Shown here piece by piece: positions 53,425 through 64,000 of a stretch of DNA of 64,000 nucleotides (positions within the stretch are counted from its first letter, which is position 1; the number at the start of each line of letters is the position of its first letter). The stretch lies in assembly GCF_009649785.1 (NCBI RefSeq), contig NZ_WJOK01000005.1, positions 124,001-188,000 of the forward strand, written 5' to 3'. This DNA comes from Agrobacterium tumefaciens (lineage in GTDB: Bacteria; Pseudomonadota; Alphaproteobacteria; Rhizobiales; Rhizobiaceae). A model generated the notes under the pieces. It did not search any database. It saw only the letters and a list, made by a program, of their open reading frames with translations, and was not told where the DNA came from. The position numbers and the translations under genes were made by a program.

Positions 53425-54624
53425 TTACTGCCCCGCCTGCTGCGAAACAAGCGCAGAAACACCAACGATCTCAATACCACGACCGCCCGCCTCCCGCGAC
53501 CACTTCGAGATTGCAGCGATGCTTTCGTCAAAAGCCGAGGCAACGCCGATCGCCTGACCGTTACGTCGCGCGATCCGCTCCAATTCGTCCAGCTTGTGCA
53601 GGATAGTGGCTTCGGTGACCTCACCGTCAAGCAGAACATCGGCAAAGCCCTGCGGCGCGGAAATGGCTTTGGCAATCCCGCCGCTCAGCGACTGCGCCGA
53701 AGAGGCATCGTCCAGAAAAAGCAGCCCGCGCTTGCCGATATCGCGCATGACCGGCTCGAGCGCCGCCTGCTCGGAAAGGAAACGCCCGCCGAGATAATTC
53801 ATGATGCCAGTATAATTGGTAATTTTCGCCATGGAGCGATGCAGCCGGTCGATATTGACCTTCGCGGGATCGCCCGCCAGCAGCGTGTCCGGGCCGGGAT
53901 TGGTGCCGGGATACCCGAAGGGCTCCAGCGGTATCTGGAGAAGGATTTCATGCCCCTCACGGCGTGCTTCCTGCATCCAGCGCTGCAGGCTGTTACCGCT
54001 TGCAGCAAAACCGAGCGTCACCTCCGGCGGCAGTTCCCGGATCGCCTTTTGCGAACCCGTCTGGCTGAGGCCGAGACCACCGACCACGATCGCCACCCGG
54101 GTGCCGCGTGCGCCGGACCATGGCCGGGCATATTGCTCCATCGGCCGCAAACCATCGGCACCGACGACCGGCAATCTGCCGAATGCGGTTTCTTCCAGCA
54201 ATGCATCATTCGGCCGCGTGGCCATGCGCGGATCCTGACCGTAGGTCTGGCCGCTCATCAGCACCGGTCCGTCGCTGTCACGGGGGCGAGGAGAATAGAC
54301 CGATACCACATTGCCATCCGGCATCGTCGCCCGATTTATATTCGCGCCGGAGCGGCCGCTTTCCGGCTTCAGACCAGCCGTATCGTTGGGATCCGCCACA
54401 TCGGCTGCTGCCGTTTTCGGAGCATCTTCGGGGAGCTGGGGCTGGGTGTCCGGCCCGGAAGCCGTCTTCTGCAGATTGCCGGGCGACAGGGCCGTATAGA
54501 CGGAAAGCCCGCCGATCGTCAGAACTGCAAGCGCGGACAGAACCATAATGACGGAAAAGCGCCGGTTGATACCGGCGCTTTTTTTCTGTCGACCCAGAAG
54601 CGGTTTTCGCAGGTCAGAAGGCAA
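53425..54624 (-). CDS. Divergent polysaccharide deacetylase family protein (YibQ type)
   Basis: A 399-residue protein with a short basic N-terminus, one membrane helix (about residues 25-45), a long Pro/Ser-rich linker, and a C-terminal NodB-like fold. The latter has [63 protein letters not shown] and [15 protein letters not shown]. The family (YibQ, PF04748) accompanies EnvC/CtpA genes in many proteobacteria, as here, and probably acts in the periplasm. The start is TTG 54624 because no nearby ATG precedes the membrane helix. A terminator-like stem lies within its early codons (54554-54590). Confidence 0.82.
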   Translation of the reverse strand: MPSDLRKPLLGRQKKSAGINRRFSVIMVLSALAVLTIGGLSVYTALSPGNLQKTASGPDTQPQLPEDAPKTAAADVADPNDTAGLKPESGRSGANINRATMPDGNVVSVYSPRPRDSDGPVLMSGQTYGQDPRMATRPNDALLEETAFGRLPVVGADGLRPMEQYARPWSGARGTRVAIVVGGLGLSQTGSQKAIRELPPEVTLGFAASGNSLQRWMQEARREGHEILLQIPLEPFGYPGTNPGPDTLLAGDPAKVNIDRLHRSMAKITNYTGIMNYLGGRFLSEQAALEPVMRDIGKRGLLFLDDASSAQSLSGGIAKAISAPQGFADVLLDGEVTEATILHKLDELERIARRNGQAIGVASAFDESIAAISKWSREAGGRGIEIVGVSALVSQQAGQ

Positions 54625-54654
54625 TGAACGATCCGTCCAAACGGTTAGGCAATC

Positions 54655-54682
54655 GAGAAAATGCGCCGGCTGGCCGGCGCAT
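54655..54682 (-). terminator. Hairpin terminator after ctpA
   Basis: ATGCGCCGGC and GCCGGCGCAT (54661-54682) pair perfectly around two bases, and TTTTC follows in the minus direction. It lies between ctpA and the YibQ-type gene and probably reduces readthrough rather than stopping it, since the gap is small. Confidence 0.65.
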
Positions 54683-54687
54683 CCATC

Positions 54688-56013
54688 TTACTGCTTGTTG
54701 ACCACAGCCTTGTCCGGGTTCGGCGGGAACGACGGATCGGTCTTGGCACCGCGCAACAGGTCCAGCGCATAATTCAGCTGGATATCGTCCTTGGCTTCCG
54801 GCGGAACGTAAGCTGAAGAACCCGAACCTTCGTCCGTTTCGCTCTGGCCCTTTATATGGCCGGTCAGGCTGGATTCACCTTCGGTCGTGACACGGCCCTG
54901 CAATTCCGGCGGCAGCGGCTGTTCGACCTTGATATCAGGCGTAATGCCCGTGCCCTGGATCGATTTGCCAGACGGCGTGTAATAAAGCGCCGTGGTCAGA
55001 CGCAGCGCGCCGGCCTCGCCGAGCGGGATGATCGTCTGGACCGAACCCTTGCCGAAGGAGCGCGTGCCGACCACAGTCGCGCGACGCAGATCCTGCAGCG
55101 CACCGGCGACGATTTCAGACGCCGAAGCAGAGCCACCGTTGATGAGCACGATAACCGGCTTGCCATCGGTCAGATCGCCAGCCGTTGCATTGAAGCGACG
55201 GGTCTCGTCCGGGTTACGGCCACGGGTCGAAACGACTTCGCCACGCTGGAGGAAGGCGTCGGAAACATTGATCGCCTGATCGAGCAGACCACCGGGGTTG
55301 AGACGCAGATCGAGCACGTAGCCCTTCAGCTTGTCAGCCGGCACATCCGTCTTGATCTTCTTGATCGCCTTTTCGAGATCGTCATAGGTCTTCTCGGTAA
55401 ATGAGATGACGCGGAGATAACCGACATCGCCCTCGACACGGGACTTGACCGCGCGTACGGCAATGACATCACGCATGACGGTGAATTCGAGCGGTTTGTC
55501 GGCGCCCTGGCGGATGATCGTCAGCTTGATCGGCGTCTTGACCGCGCCGCGCATCTTCTCGACCGCCTGCTCCAGCTTCAGACCGCGAACCGGCGTACCG
55601 TCGATTTCCGAAATATAGTCGCCGGCAAGAATGCCTGCGCGCGAAGCCGGCGTGTCGTCCATCGGCGAGATGACTTTGACCAGTTCATTTTCCATGGTCA
55701 CTTCGATGCCGAGACCGCCGAACTCACCCTTGGTCTGGGTGCGCATGTCGTTGGCGTCCTTGGCATTCATGAAGCTCGAATGCGGATCAAGCGAGCTGAG
55801 CATGCCGTTGATGGCGTTTTCGACCAGCTTCTCGTCATCCGGCGGCGTCACATATTGCGCACGCACACGTTCGAACACGTCGCCAAAGATTGACAGTTCC
55901 TTATAGGTCGAAGGCCCGGCCGCCTGTGCCGGCATGCTCGCCGAATAAATCACACTCATCGCCGTGGCGCCCATAAGCCCACCGATAAGGAGAAGCGAAA
56001 CCTTACGAATCAT
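54688..56013 (-). CDS. ctpA: C-terminal processing peptidase (S41 family)
   Basis: A 441-residue periplasmic protease. It starts with a signal peptide (IRKVSLLLIGGLMGATAMSV, then PAQAAG). A PDZ domain (about residues 90-165) contains KVISPMDDTPASRAGILAGD. The S41 catalytic part has VLDLRLNPGGLLDQAINVSD, VLINGGSASASEIVAGALQD with the nucleophilic serine, and TRSFGKGSVQTIIPL with the lysine. ATG 56013 follows GGAAGGG and overlaps the envC stop by 11 bases, so the two are coupled. Confidence 0.95.
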   Translation of the reverse strand: MIRKVSLLLIGGLMGATAMSVIYSASMPAQAAGPSTYKELSIFGDVFERVRAQYVTPPDDEKLVENAINGMLSSLDPHSSFMNAKDANDMRTQTKGEFGGLGIEVTMENELVKVISPMDDTPASRAGILAGDYISEIDGTPVRGLKLEQAVEKMRGAVKTPIKLTIIRQGADKPLEFTVMRDVIAVRAVKSRVEGDVGYLRVISFTEKTYDDLEKAIKKIKTDVPADKLKGYVLDLRLNPGGLLDQAINVSDAFLQRGEVVSTRGRNPDETRRFNATAGDLTDGKPVIVLINGGSASASEIVAGALQDLRRATVVGTRSFGKGSVQTIIPLGEAGALRLTTALYYTPSGKSIQGTGITPDIKVEQPLPPELQGRVTTEGESSLTGHIKGQSETDEGSGSSAYVPPEAKDDIQLNYALDLLRGAKTDPSFPPNPDKAVVNKQ

Positions 56014-57409
56014 TGTGCGCCCTTCCGGTATTTTTTGCGGTCCACCAAGGTTGGGAATCAACCGGCACACCATCTTTCCTGAACTCAATGTAGAGCGTTG
56101 GCCGGTCGGTTTCCAGCGCCAATGCTGCTGCACTCGCTACTCTTTTTGCACCCATGGAGGCGATTGGCTCTCCGGAGAACACAAACATTCCCTGTCGTGT
56201 CCTCACATTGTCCATTCCCGTCATGACCACATGGTATCCGTCACCCGTATTGAGGATGATCATTCGGCCGTAACTGCGAAAATCTCCGGCAAATACAACA
56301 AAGCCGTCTGCGGGTGCCGTCACGATGGCCTCAGGTCCGGTCGCGACGACAATTCCCTTGGAAAAGTGGCCCGTACCATCCGCATCGCCGAACCGGCGCA
56401 ACACATCTCCAGCCACCGGCAGGTCCAGCTTTGCCTTCAAACTCGCGAAGGGATATGCGGGCGCAATACGGTTTTTATCGGGCATTCCCGCCTCGGCTGC
56501 GGCACGCTCCTTCTCACGTTCCGCTTCGGAAAGACGGGCCACGCGCTGCTCTTCCGCACGCGCCCTTTCCATAGCTTCCCGCACCGAACTGATCTCACTT
56601 TCAAGCGAACCGACCAGACCCTCAAGGCTGGTCGCCTTGCTTGCAAGCTCCTCGGATCGCTTACGTTCCGCCTCCAGCGCCGCGGCCGTCTGCGAATTTC
56701 TGCGGTCGTTTTCAGCAAGCAGCAGGTCGAGGCGTTTTTCCTCTTCCAGACTTGCCGTCATCATACCCGTAAGATCGTCCTTTTCGCGAGCGATTGCCTG
56801 CCTGACGTCGGTCAATTCTTTGAGAGCAGAAACCAGCTTGTCGGTCTCACCGCGAATGCCGGGCACGACGGCGCCGAGAAGAATGGCGCTGCGCACCGAA
56901 GCCAGCGCATCATCAGGCGAAACGAGAAGGGCGGGGGGAGGGTTTCTGCCCATACGCTGCAGCGCCGCCAGAACCTCCGCCAGCACGCCACGCCTCTCGC
57001 GCAGTGATGCCTTGACGCCATCTTCGCGGACCGAAAGCTTGGCCAGACGATCCTCGCCATCGCTGATCTTGGTTTCCAGTGCCTTGCGGCGCGCAGCCGA
57101 CGCTATCAGCTCGTCGCGGATACGGGCGCTATCCTGATTAAGGGAAGCAATGCTTTCCTCGAGATTTCGCGTCTTGTCTTCCGAAAGTCCGATGCTGTCG
57201 ACCAGTTCTTCCAGATCCTGGCGGTTCTGATCACGGCGCTTTTCCAGCGTCTGAAGCGCCTCCGGCGACGAATCACCCTCACCAGCAGGCGCGGCACCCG
57301 CATCGTCGCGCGAAAAGGCGCGTTCAACGGGGGAAATCCCCAGGACAAGGACAGCGAAAACCGCGCCCGCAAGGGCAGCGTGGCGTTTTCGTTGAGACCT
57401 CTTGTCCAT
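56003..57409 (-). CDS. envC: EnvC-like murein hydrolase activator (LytM/M23 domain with coiled coil)
   Basis: A 468-residue exported protein. An N-terminal signal (AALAGAVFAVLVLGISP, then a cleavable region) is followed by a long heptad-rich coiled coil (about residues 60-290, EALQTLEKRRDQNRQDLEEL, DKTRNLEESIASLNQDSARI). The C-terminal LytM domain has KLDLPVAGDVLRRFGDADGT, GIVVATGPEAIVTAPADGFV and GDGYHVVMTGMDNV. The usual zinc-binding HxxxD and HxH appear degenerate, as in EnvC activators of amidases. ATG 57409 is preferred to 57472. It overlaps ctpA, the standard envC-ctpA pair. Confidence 0.9.
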   Translation of the reverse strand: MDKRSQRKRHAALAGAVFAVLVLGISPVERAFSRDDAGAAPAGEGDSSPEALQTLEKRRDQNRQDLEELVDSIGLSEDKTRNLEESIASLNQDSARIRDELIASAARRKALETKISDGEDRLAKLSVREDGVKASLRERRGVLAEVLAALQRMGRNPPPALLVSPDDALASVRSAILLGAVVPGIRGETDKLVSALKELTDVRQAIAREKDDLTGMMTASLEEEKRLDLLLAENDRRNSQTAAALEAERKRSEELASKATSLEGLVGSLESEISSVREAMERARAEEQRVARLSEAEREKERAAAEAGMPDKNRIAPAYPFASLKAKLDLPVAGDVLRRFGDADGTGHFSKGIVVATGPEAIVTAPADGFVVFAGDFRSYGRMIILNTGDGYHVVMTGMDNVRTRQGMFVFSGEPIASMGAKRVASAAALALETDRPTLYIEFRKDGVPVDSQPWWTAKNTGRAHNDS

Positions 57410-57569
57410 TTGAACTTTCTTTGATGCCGAAGCAGGAGCGCCGATATTAGGGATTTTGCCCCAATCTTCCAAGAGGCCAGAAACAGGCTGGCTTCAAAGC
57501 CTTCCACGCCTTTCCGTCTCGCGAAGCTTCATGTTGAAATTGAGACAATTTTCCACATGAAGATCACGC

Positions 57570-58052
57570 TCAAACGCGATGATAGGGATGACCGGAGAGG
57601 ATGGTGACGGCGCGGTAAAGCTGTTCGGCGATCAGAATACGAACGATCTGGTGCGGCCATGTGAGCTTGCCGAGATTAAGAACGGCCGCCGCTCTGTCGT
57701 AAAGTGCAGGATCTAGGCCGTCGGCGCCACCAATCGCGATCACGAGGTCGCGCTTGCCGCTATCACGCAGATCGCCAAAAAATGAGGCAAAGGCCGGGCT
57801 ATCCAGCGCCTTGCCGCGCTCGTCCAGCAGCACAAGCACGGTACCATCAGCCAGATGTTTTTCCAGCATCGCCGCTTCTTCGCGCTTGCGCGTCTCCGCG
57901 TTCGATGCCCGGCTTTCCGCGACCTCGATCACGCGCGAAAACTCCAACCCGATCGCCGGGCCGGTTTTGGCAAGGCGTTCGATATAACGGGTCGCAAGAT
58001 CCTTTTCCGGGCCGGATTTCAGCCGTCCCACCGCAAAAATCGAAATCCGCAT
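57570..58052 (-). CDS. rlmH: 23S rRNA pseudouridine-1915 N3-methyltransferase
   Basis: A 160-residue SPOUT methyltransferase. MRISIFAVGRLKSGPEKDLA, VLVLLDERGKALDSPAFASF, FVIGG-type LVIAIGGADGLDPALYDRAA and the C-terminal TWPHQIVRILIAEQLYRAVTILSGHPYHR are diagnostic of RlmH. ATG 58052 has GGATG upstream. It follows rsfS (158-base gap holding a large hairpin), as in most bacteria, where the two act in ribosome maturation. Confidence 0.95.
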   Translation of the reverse strand: MRISIFAVGRLKSGPEKDLATRYIERLAKTGPAIGLEFSRVIEVAESRASNAETRKREEAAMLEKHLADGTVLVLLDERGKALDSPAFASFFGDLRDSGKRDLVIAIGGADGLDPALYDRAAAVLNLGKLTWPHQIVRILIAEQLYRAVTILSGHPYHRV

Positions 58053-58144
58053 CGCAAACCTGCATCCATCGTGACCCAACAGGGTCACGCTCTTAACAGC
58101 ATAGCCTACGGATTCCTATGCGGCCGGCTTGCTTTCCGACCACA

Positions 58145-58190
58145 CACATCGACCCGAAATCAAAAATGATATTCGGGAGGCCCGATGTGC
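58145..58190. repeat. Two-tier hairpin between rsfS and rlmH
   Basis: Outer arms CACATCG / CGATGTG and inner arms CCCGAA / TTCGGG enclose an AT-rich loop. It is not flanked by a T-run in the minus direction. It is possibly an mRNA-processing or stability element between the two genes. Confidence 0.5.
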
Positions 58191-58210
58191 GACGTCAAAG
58201 GCTCACCGCA

Positions 58211-58624
58211 TCAATGCAGCGTGTCTTCCGGCATTTCCGGCGTCGCCCACATTTTTTCAATGTTGTAGAAGACACGGATTTCCGGACGGAACACATGAAC
58301 GATGATATCGCCGGTATCGATCAGCACCCAATCTCCGGTCTCGAGACCTTCGACGCGGGCGCTTCCAAACCCTTCATCCTTCATATCCTTGAGAAGATGC
58401 TCGCAGATCGCCGAGACATGCCTGTTCGATCGCCCGGAGACCACCACCATGTAGTCCGCAAGCGCCGATTTTCCGGCAATGTCGAGAGATACGATATCTT
58501 CAGCCTTGGAGTCCTCGAGGCTCGCGAGGACGGTTTCGAGGGCGTGGTCGGCGGCATCGGCGCCACTGTCCTGACCCTTCGGGATAGCAACAAATGCTCT
58601 TCCCTTGGCGTGTACTGTTGTCAG
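58211..58624 (-). CDS. rsfS: Ribosomal silencing factor RsfS, probable CTG start
   Basis: A 137-residue protein of the DUF143/Iojap family that binds L14 and keeps 50S and 30S apart in slow growth. The family domain covers ALETVLASLEDSKAEDIVSL, DIAGKSALADYMVVVSG, RSNRHVSAICEHLL, GDWVLIDTGDIIVHVF and FYNIEKMW. The only ATG in frame (58450) falls in the middle of this domain. Upstream to the in-frame stop there is no ATG, GTG or TTG, but CTG 58624 gives TTVHAKGR-, and AAAGGGA lies 7 bases before it. So initiation at CTG is inferred. nadD is 125 bases upstream. Confidence 0.85.
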   Translation of the reverse strand: MTTVHAKGRAFVAIPKGQDSGADAADHALETVLASLEDSKAEDIVSLDIAGKSALADYMVVVSGRSNRHVSAICEHLLKDMKDEGFGSARVEGLETGDWVLIDTGDIIVHVFRPEIRVFYNIEKMWATPEMPEDTLH

Positions 58625-58749
58625 AGGTTTTCCCTTTCCAAGAATGACAAAACAGGCACTGGCGACGCGAATCTGTGCGTCACCAGATTAAGGTGGCACC
58701 AAAGCATTAACTTTTCAAGATATGGAGCCTTCAACGGCTGTCGCATACA

Positions 58750-59334
58750 TCATTTGTGATTATTGCGGAGCGCCGTCGAACTGAGCGTGGAACGCGGACC
58801 ATGGATAAAGACCCAGGCAGGCGCCTTTTTTTTCCACAAAACACCCGCATCATCCTCATCGATCCGCGCCTGGCTATAGGCCTGCGCCATGGTGGAGGAG
58901 AGGTAGGAGAGGGTGGAACCCGGCCGGTCGATCACCGCAATCGGAAAGGTCTCGGCGATCCTTCGCCATTGTTGCCAGCGATGGAAGCTTTTCAGATTGT
59001 CGGCTCCCATGATCCAAATGAAGCGAACATGCGGATTTTTTGCTTTCACCTTGGCAAGCGTATTGGCCGTGTAGCTGATCCCCAGCGATTTTTCAAAAGC
59101 TGTCACCTTGATGCGGGGATCGCTGACCAGCCTTTCGCAGGCAGCGATACGATCCTCCAGAGATGCCAGCTCCGAGCGGCTTTTCAGCGGATTGCCTGGC
59201 GTCACCATCCACCAGAGCTGGTCTAGACCCAGCCTGCGAAGCGCTATTTCGGCAACAAGGGCATGGCCGGCATGCGGCGGATTGAAGGAGCCGCCAAACA
59301 GCCCGACGACCATGCCGCGCTCCACATGCGGCAT
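58750..59334 (-). CDS. nadD: Nicotinate-nucleotide adenylyltransferase
   Basis: A 194-residue NAD-biosynthesis enzyme. The nucleotidyltransferase motif GLFGGSFNPPHAGH is near the N-terminus, WWMVTPGNPLK and RFIWIMGADNLKSFHRW follow, and RSTLSSTALR at the end is the STSS-type phosphate-binding site. ATG 59334 is the first good methionine; an in-frame TTG at 59373, just past the proA stop, would add 13 residues. It sits in the proA-nadD-rsfS-rlmH order common in alphaproteobacteria. Confidence 0.95.
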   Translation of the reverse strand: MPHVERGMVVGLFGGSFNPPHAGHALVAEIALRRLGLDQLWWMVTPGNPLKSRSELASLEDRIAACERLVSDPRIKVTAFEKSLGISYTANTLAKVKAKNPHVRFIWIMGADNLKSFHRWQQWRRIAETFPIAVIDRPGSTLSYLSSTMAQAYSQARIDEDDAGVLWKKKAPAWVFIHGPRSTLSSTALRNNHK

Positions 59335-59376
59335 GGTGAGATAACGTCTGTCGAGGCGTGTTTCGACCAGCAACTA

Positions 59377-60655
59377 TCAGGTCCGCGTCTGACCGGTGCC
59401 ATGCACGCGGTATTTGAACGAGGTGAGCTGCTCGACACCAACCGGGCCGCGTGCATGCATCTTGCCCGTGGCGATGCCGATTTCCGCACCCATTCCGAAT
59501 TCACCGCCATCGGCAAATTGCGTGGAAGCGTTATGCAGCAGAATGGCCGAATCGAGTTCGTTGAAGAAACGCTCGACCACCCCTGGGTCCTCGGCGATCA
59601 CCGCCTCCGTGTGGTTGGACGAATAGGTGCTGATGTGCTCGATCGCGCCGGAAATACCGTCCACGACAGCAACCGAAATGATCGCATCGAGATATTCGGT
59701 GCGCCAGTCATCTTCCGTTGCGGCTTTCAAGCCCTCGACAACATTACGCACGGCCTGCGAACCGCGTACTTCACAACCGGCCTCGATCAGGCCCTTGACG
59801 AGCGGTTCAAGATGCGTGGCAACAACAGCGACATCCACCAGCAGCGTTTCCGCCGCGCCGCAAATGCCGGTGCGGCGCATCTTGGCATTCACGACGATGC
59901 GTTTCGCCATGTCGAGATCGGCCGATCCGTCGACATAGATATGGCAAATACCTTCCAGATGCGCAAAGACCGGCACACGCGCCTCGGACTGCACCCGCGC
60001 AACCAGGCTTTTGCCTCCGCGCGGCACAATCACGTCAACCGCGCCATTCAATCCACCAAGAAGCGCGCCCACGGCAGCGCGGTCGGTGACCGGCACCAGC
60101 TGAATGGCATGCTCGGGAAGGCCGGCGATCTTCAGGCCCTCGACGAGGCAGGCATGGATAGCACGCGATGAATGTTGCGAATCCGAGCCGCCGCGCAGGA
60201 TGACCGCATTGCCCGCCTTGAGGCAGAGCGCGCCGGCATCTGCAGTCACATTCGGGCGGCTTTCGTAAATCACGCCGATGACGCCAAGCGGCGTGCGCAC
60301 GCGCTCGATCTTCAGACCGTTCGGGCGATCCCAGGCGGCAATAACTTCGCCAACCGGATCAGGCAGCGCGGCAACCGAGCGGATGCCTTCGGCGATGCCG
60401 GCGATCCGCGCATCTTCAAGCGTAAGCCTGTCGATGAAGGAAGCGGCAAGGCCGCTATTATCCGCCGCCGCCAGATCTTTCCTGTTGGCGGCAAGGATCG
60501 TTTCCCTCGACGCCTCGATGGCGGACGCCATGGCGAGAAGCGCACGGTTTTTCTGATCCGTACCTGCGATGGACAACGGTCGCGAAGCAGATTTTGCCTG
60601 TGCACCGATGGTCATCATCAGTGCATCAATATCATGGCTCTGCTTCACGGCCTGT

Positions 60656-60663
<8 letters not shown>
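59377..60663 (-). CDS. proA: Gamma-glutamyl phosphate reductase
   Basis: A 428-residue aldehyde-dehydrogenase-fold enzyme, second step of proline synthesis. It has [52 protein letters not shown], the catalytic cysteine in [15 protein letters not shown] near residue 290, and [21 protein letters not shown] 60663 has AGGATGAGG before it; the ATG at 60672 would overlap further into proB. It starts inside the last codons of proB, so the pair is coupled. Confidence 0.96.
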
Positions 60664-62925
<2,262 letters not shown>

Positions 62926-63019
62926 TCAAGGCGTTGTGCCAAACAAAAATATCGTCGTTTCGAATACAAGCGCTTCTCCACAAGGTCAAAGACTATCGTG
63001 CGGGAAGCGCCTGCGTGAG

Positions 63020-63053
63020 ACAAGGCCGGTTTGCGGAAACCGGCCTTGTTTTG
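63020..63053. terminator. Hairpin after the first acetyltransferase gene
   Basis: CAAGGCCGGTTT and AAACCGGCCTTG pair perfectly around four bases. A T-rich tail (TTTTG) is on the plus side; on the minus side, where the acetyltransferase gene ends, only a short T-rich stretch follows. It may mark the end of that gene and precede the obgE promoter. Confidence 0.6.
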
Positions 63054-63057
63054 ATTG

Positions 63058-63648
63058 TCAGCGGTGCTGCTGAACGAAATCCTCAGCCGTGATCGCCGTA
63101 TCGATATGCGCCACCATCGCAGCACGCGCCGTGGCGTAAATCTGGTGGCAGCCGGTCACCCGGAAGCCCAGTTTTTCCTGCACGCGCAGCGAAGCCGGAT
63201 TATCCGCAAACACACCGGAATGGAGAACCACACCGGGCATGCGGCGGAAGAACCGCTCGACCACGGCGGCCACCGCCTCGGTCATATAACCCTTGCCCCA
63301 GTAGAACCGGTTCAGCCAGTAGCCGAGATGCCACTCGCCGTGCCGCAATTCGACCGAGACGACGCCGATGAGTGTATCGTCACCGCTTGTGATGGCGAAA
63401 TCCCAATCGGGCAGGGTGCCTGAAGTACGCAGGACCAGCCATTCCAGCGCATCCTGTCGATGATACGGCGCGGGAACACGGGCAAGCATCCTGGTCACGG
63501 CAAAATCGCCAAGCGATTCCGCAATGCTGCCAGCATCGGAAAGCCGCTGCGGACGCAGCACCAGACGCGACGTCTCGATGACCGGGCAGGGGCCGGGCGG
63601 CGCGACCGTCGCAGTTGCCCGGTGACGGGTAAGCTCGATCGTGCTCAT
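63058..63648 (-). CDS. GNAT-family N-acetyltransferase (RimJ/RimL type)
   Basis: A 196-residue acetyltransferase. It contains IETSRLVLRPQRLSDAGSIA, WDFAITSGDDTLIGVVSVEL, WHLGYWLNRFYWGKGYMTEA (acetyl-CoA motif A) and NPASLRVQEKLGFRVTGCHQ, the Rim-type end. ATG 63648 overlaps the next gene upstream by ATGA. The two GNAT genes are adjacent, similar in kind (a tandem paralogue pair) and lie upstream of obgE; substrate (ribosomal or other protein N-terminus, or small amine) is unknown. Confidence 0.88.
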   Translation of the reverse strand: MSTIELTRHRATATVAPPGPCPVIETSRLVLRPQRLSDAGSIAESLGDFAVTRMLARVPAPYHRQDALEWLVLRTSGTLPDWDFAITSGDDTLIGVVSVELRHGEWHLGYWLNRFYWGKGYMTEAVAAVVERFFRRMPGVVLHSGVFADNPASLRVQEKLGFRVTGCHQIYATARAAMVAHIDTAITAEDFVQQHR

Positions 63649-64000
63649 CCCATGTCCCCCCAGCTCTTTAGCGAAACCCAGGTCTTGCGGTCCAGCCTGT
63701 ACCATTCTACCGGTACCATGCCGCCCAATGCCAGCGAACCGACCATGCCGGAGCCCTGGAACTGGAAACCGCACTTCTGGATGACCCGGCGCGAGGGGAT
63801 GTTGGTGACCCGGCAGCGGGCATCGATCTGGTCGATTTCACGCGTGCGGAAGGCCATGTCGATCAGCGCATGCGTGGCTTCGGTCATGTAGCCCCGGTTC
63901 CAGTAGGGTTCCCCCAGCCAGTAACCGATTTCCAGCGTCTTTTCGTCTTCCTGCGGCTCAAGCGCGCAGCAACCCAGAAACTCGCCATTGTCCATGCGGG
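63645..64000 (-). CDS. GNAT-family N-acetyltransferase, second copy (5' part outside window)
   Basis: About 118 C-terminal codons of a second Rim-type acetyltransferase; the frame is open to the right edge and the start is missing. Visible are GCCALEPQEDEKTLEIGYWL, GEPYWNRGYMTEATHALIDM (motif A) and NIPSRRVIQKCGFQFQGSGM. It overlaps the following acetyltransferase by ATGA, so they form a coupled pair, probably from a duplication. Confidence 0.85.
   Translation of the reverse strand, partial: RMDNGEFLGCCALEPQEDEKTLEIGYWLGEPYWNRGYMTEATHALIDMAFRTREIDQIDARCRVTNIPSRRVIQKCGFQFQGSGMVGSLALGGMVPVEWYRLDRKTWVSLKSWGDMG

Noticed and set aside
58211-58450. A 79-codon rsfS beginning at ATG 58450
   Set aside because: It would remove the N-terminal half of the conserved RsfS domain; the upstream in-frame sequence is clearly part of the protein.

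Overview
The window looks like chromosomal DNA of an Agrobacterium/Rhizobium-group alphaproteobacterium, most likely Agrobacterium (A. tumefaciens/fabrum complex). The grounds are GC-rich coding sequence, the 5' part of chvB (cyclic beta-1,2-glucan synthase) at the left edge, an NAD-glutamate dehydrogenase of the 1,580-residue class, a TrcR/DUF1013 cell-cycle regulator, CarD, an alphaproteobacterial SUV3-like helicase, a CenR-like response regulator and a CtrA box in front of ftsK. It is almost wholly core genome. I see no insertion sequence, prophage, CRISPR array, tRNA or rRNA gene. Genes are on both strands and most carry visible Shine-Dalgarno sites.

Layout. (a) 1-7.3 kb: chvB (cut by the left edge), an M20 amidohydrolase, a 47-residue membrane protein, an L-2-hydroxyglutarate oxidase-like flavoprotein and a PLP-dependent serine/threonine dehydratase. 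(b) 7.4-17.9 kb: a compact sugar-acid catabolic locus. Two divergent operons carry a pentonate (XylD-type) dehydratase, a beta-hydroxyacid dehydrogenase, a DenD-like dehydrogenase, a GlcD/D-2-hydroxyglutarate dehydrogenase-type flavoprotein, a FadR-type GntR regulator, an XylX-type FAH enzyme and a TRAP transporter in Q-M-P order. Two nearly identical 15-bp dyads, one per regulatory region, are the probable operators. (c) 18-27 kb: acs, trcR, a YggS-type PLP protein, leuS-lptE-holA, fdxA and an S4-domain protein. (d) 27-42 kb: the SUV3-like helicase, a 446-bp spacer with 11 GANTC (CcrM) sites, ubiH-like, tesB, glnK-amtB behind a sigma-54-like promoter, ftsK behind a perfect CtrA box, lolA, xthA, a cNMP-binding protein, a CenR-like regulator, an L,D-transpeptidase and carD.

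(e) 42.6-54.6 kb: NAD-glutamate dehydrogenase, a UMF1-like MFS protein, the PHB locus (phaR divergent from phbA-phbB), bfd-bfr iron storage, rppH and a YibQ-type protein. (f) 54.7-64 kb: a housekeeping run on the minus strand, obgE-proB-proA-nadD-rsfS-rlmH-envC-ctpA, preceded by two acetyltransferase genes, the first cut by the right edge. Many of these genes overlap or abut, including ATGA overlaps. rsfS seems to need a CTG start codon.

The most unusual things are the GANTC-dense spacer (30.1-30.5 kb), the sugar-acid regulon with its predicted operator, the CTG start of rsfS, the CtrA box of ftsK, and a dispersed palindromic repeat family with a TAGAGCATT core. Functions come from reading translated sequence and remembered family motifs; no search was run.
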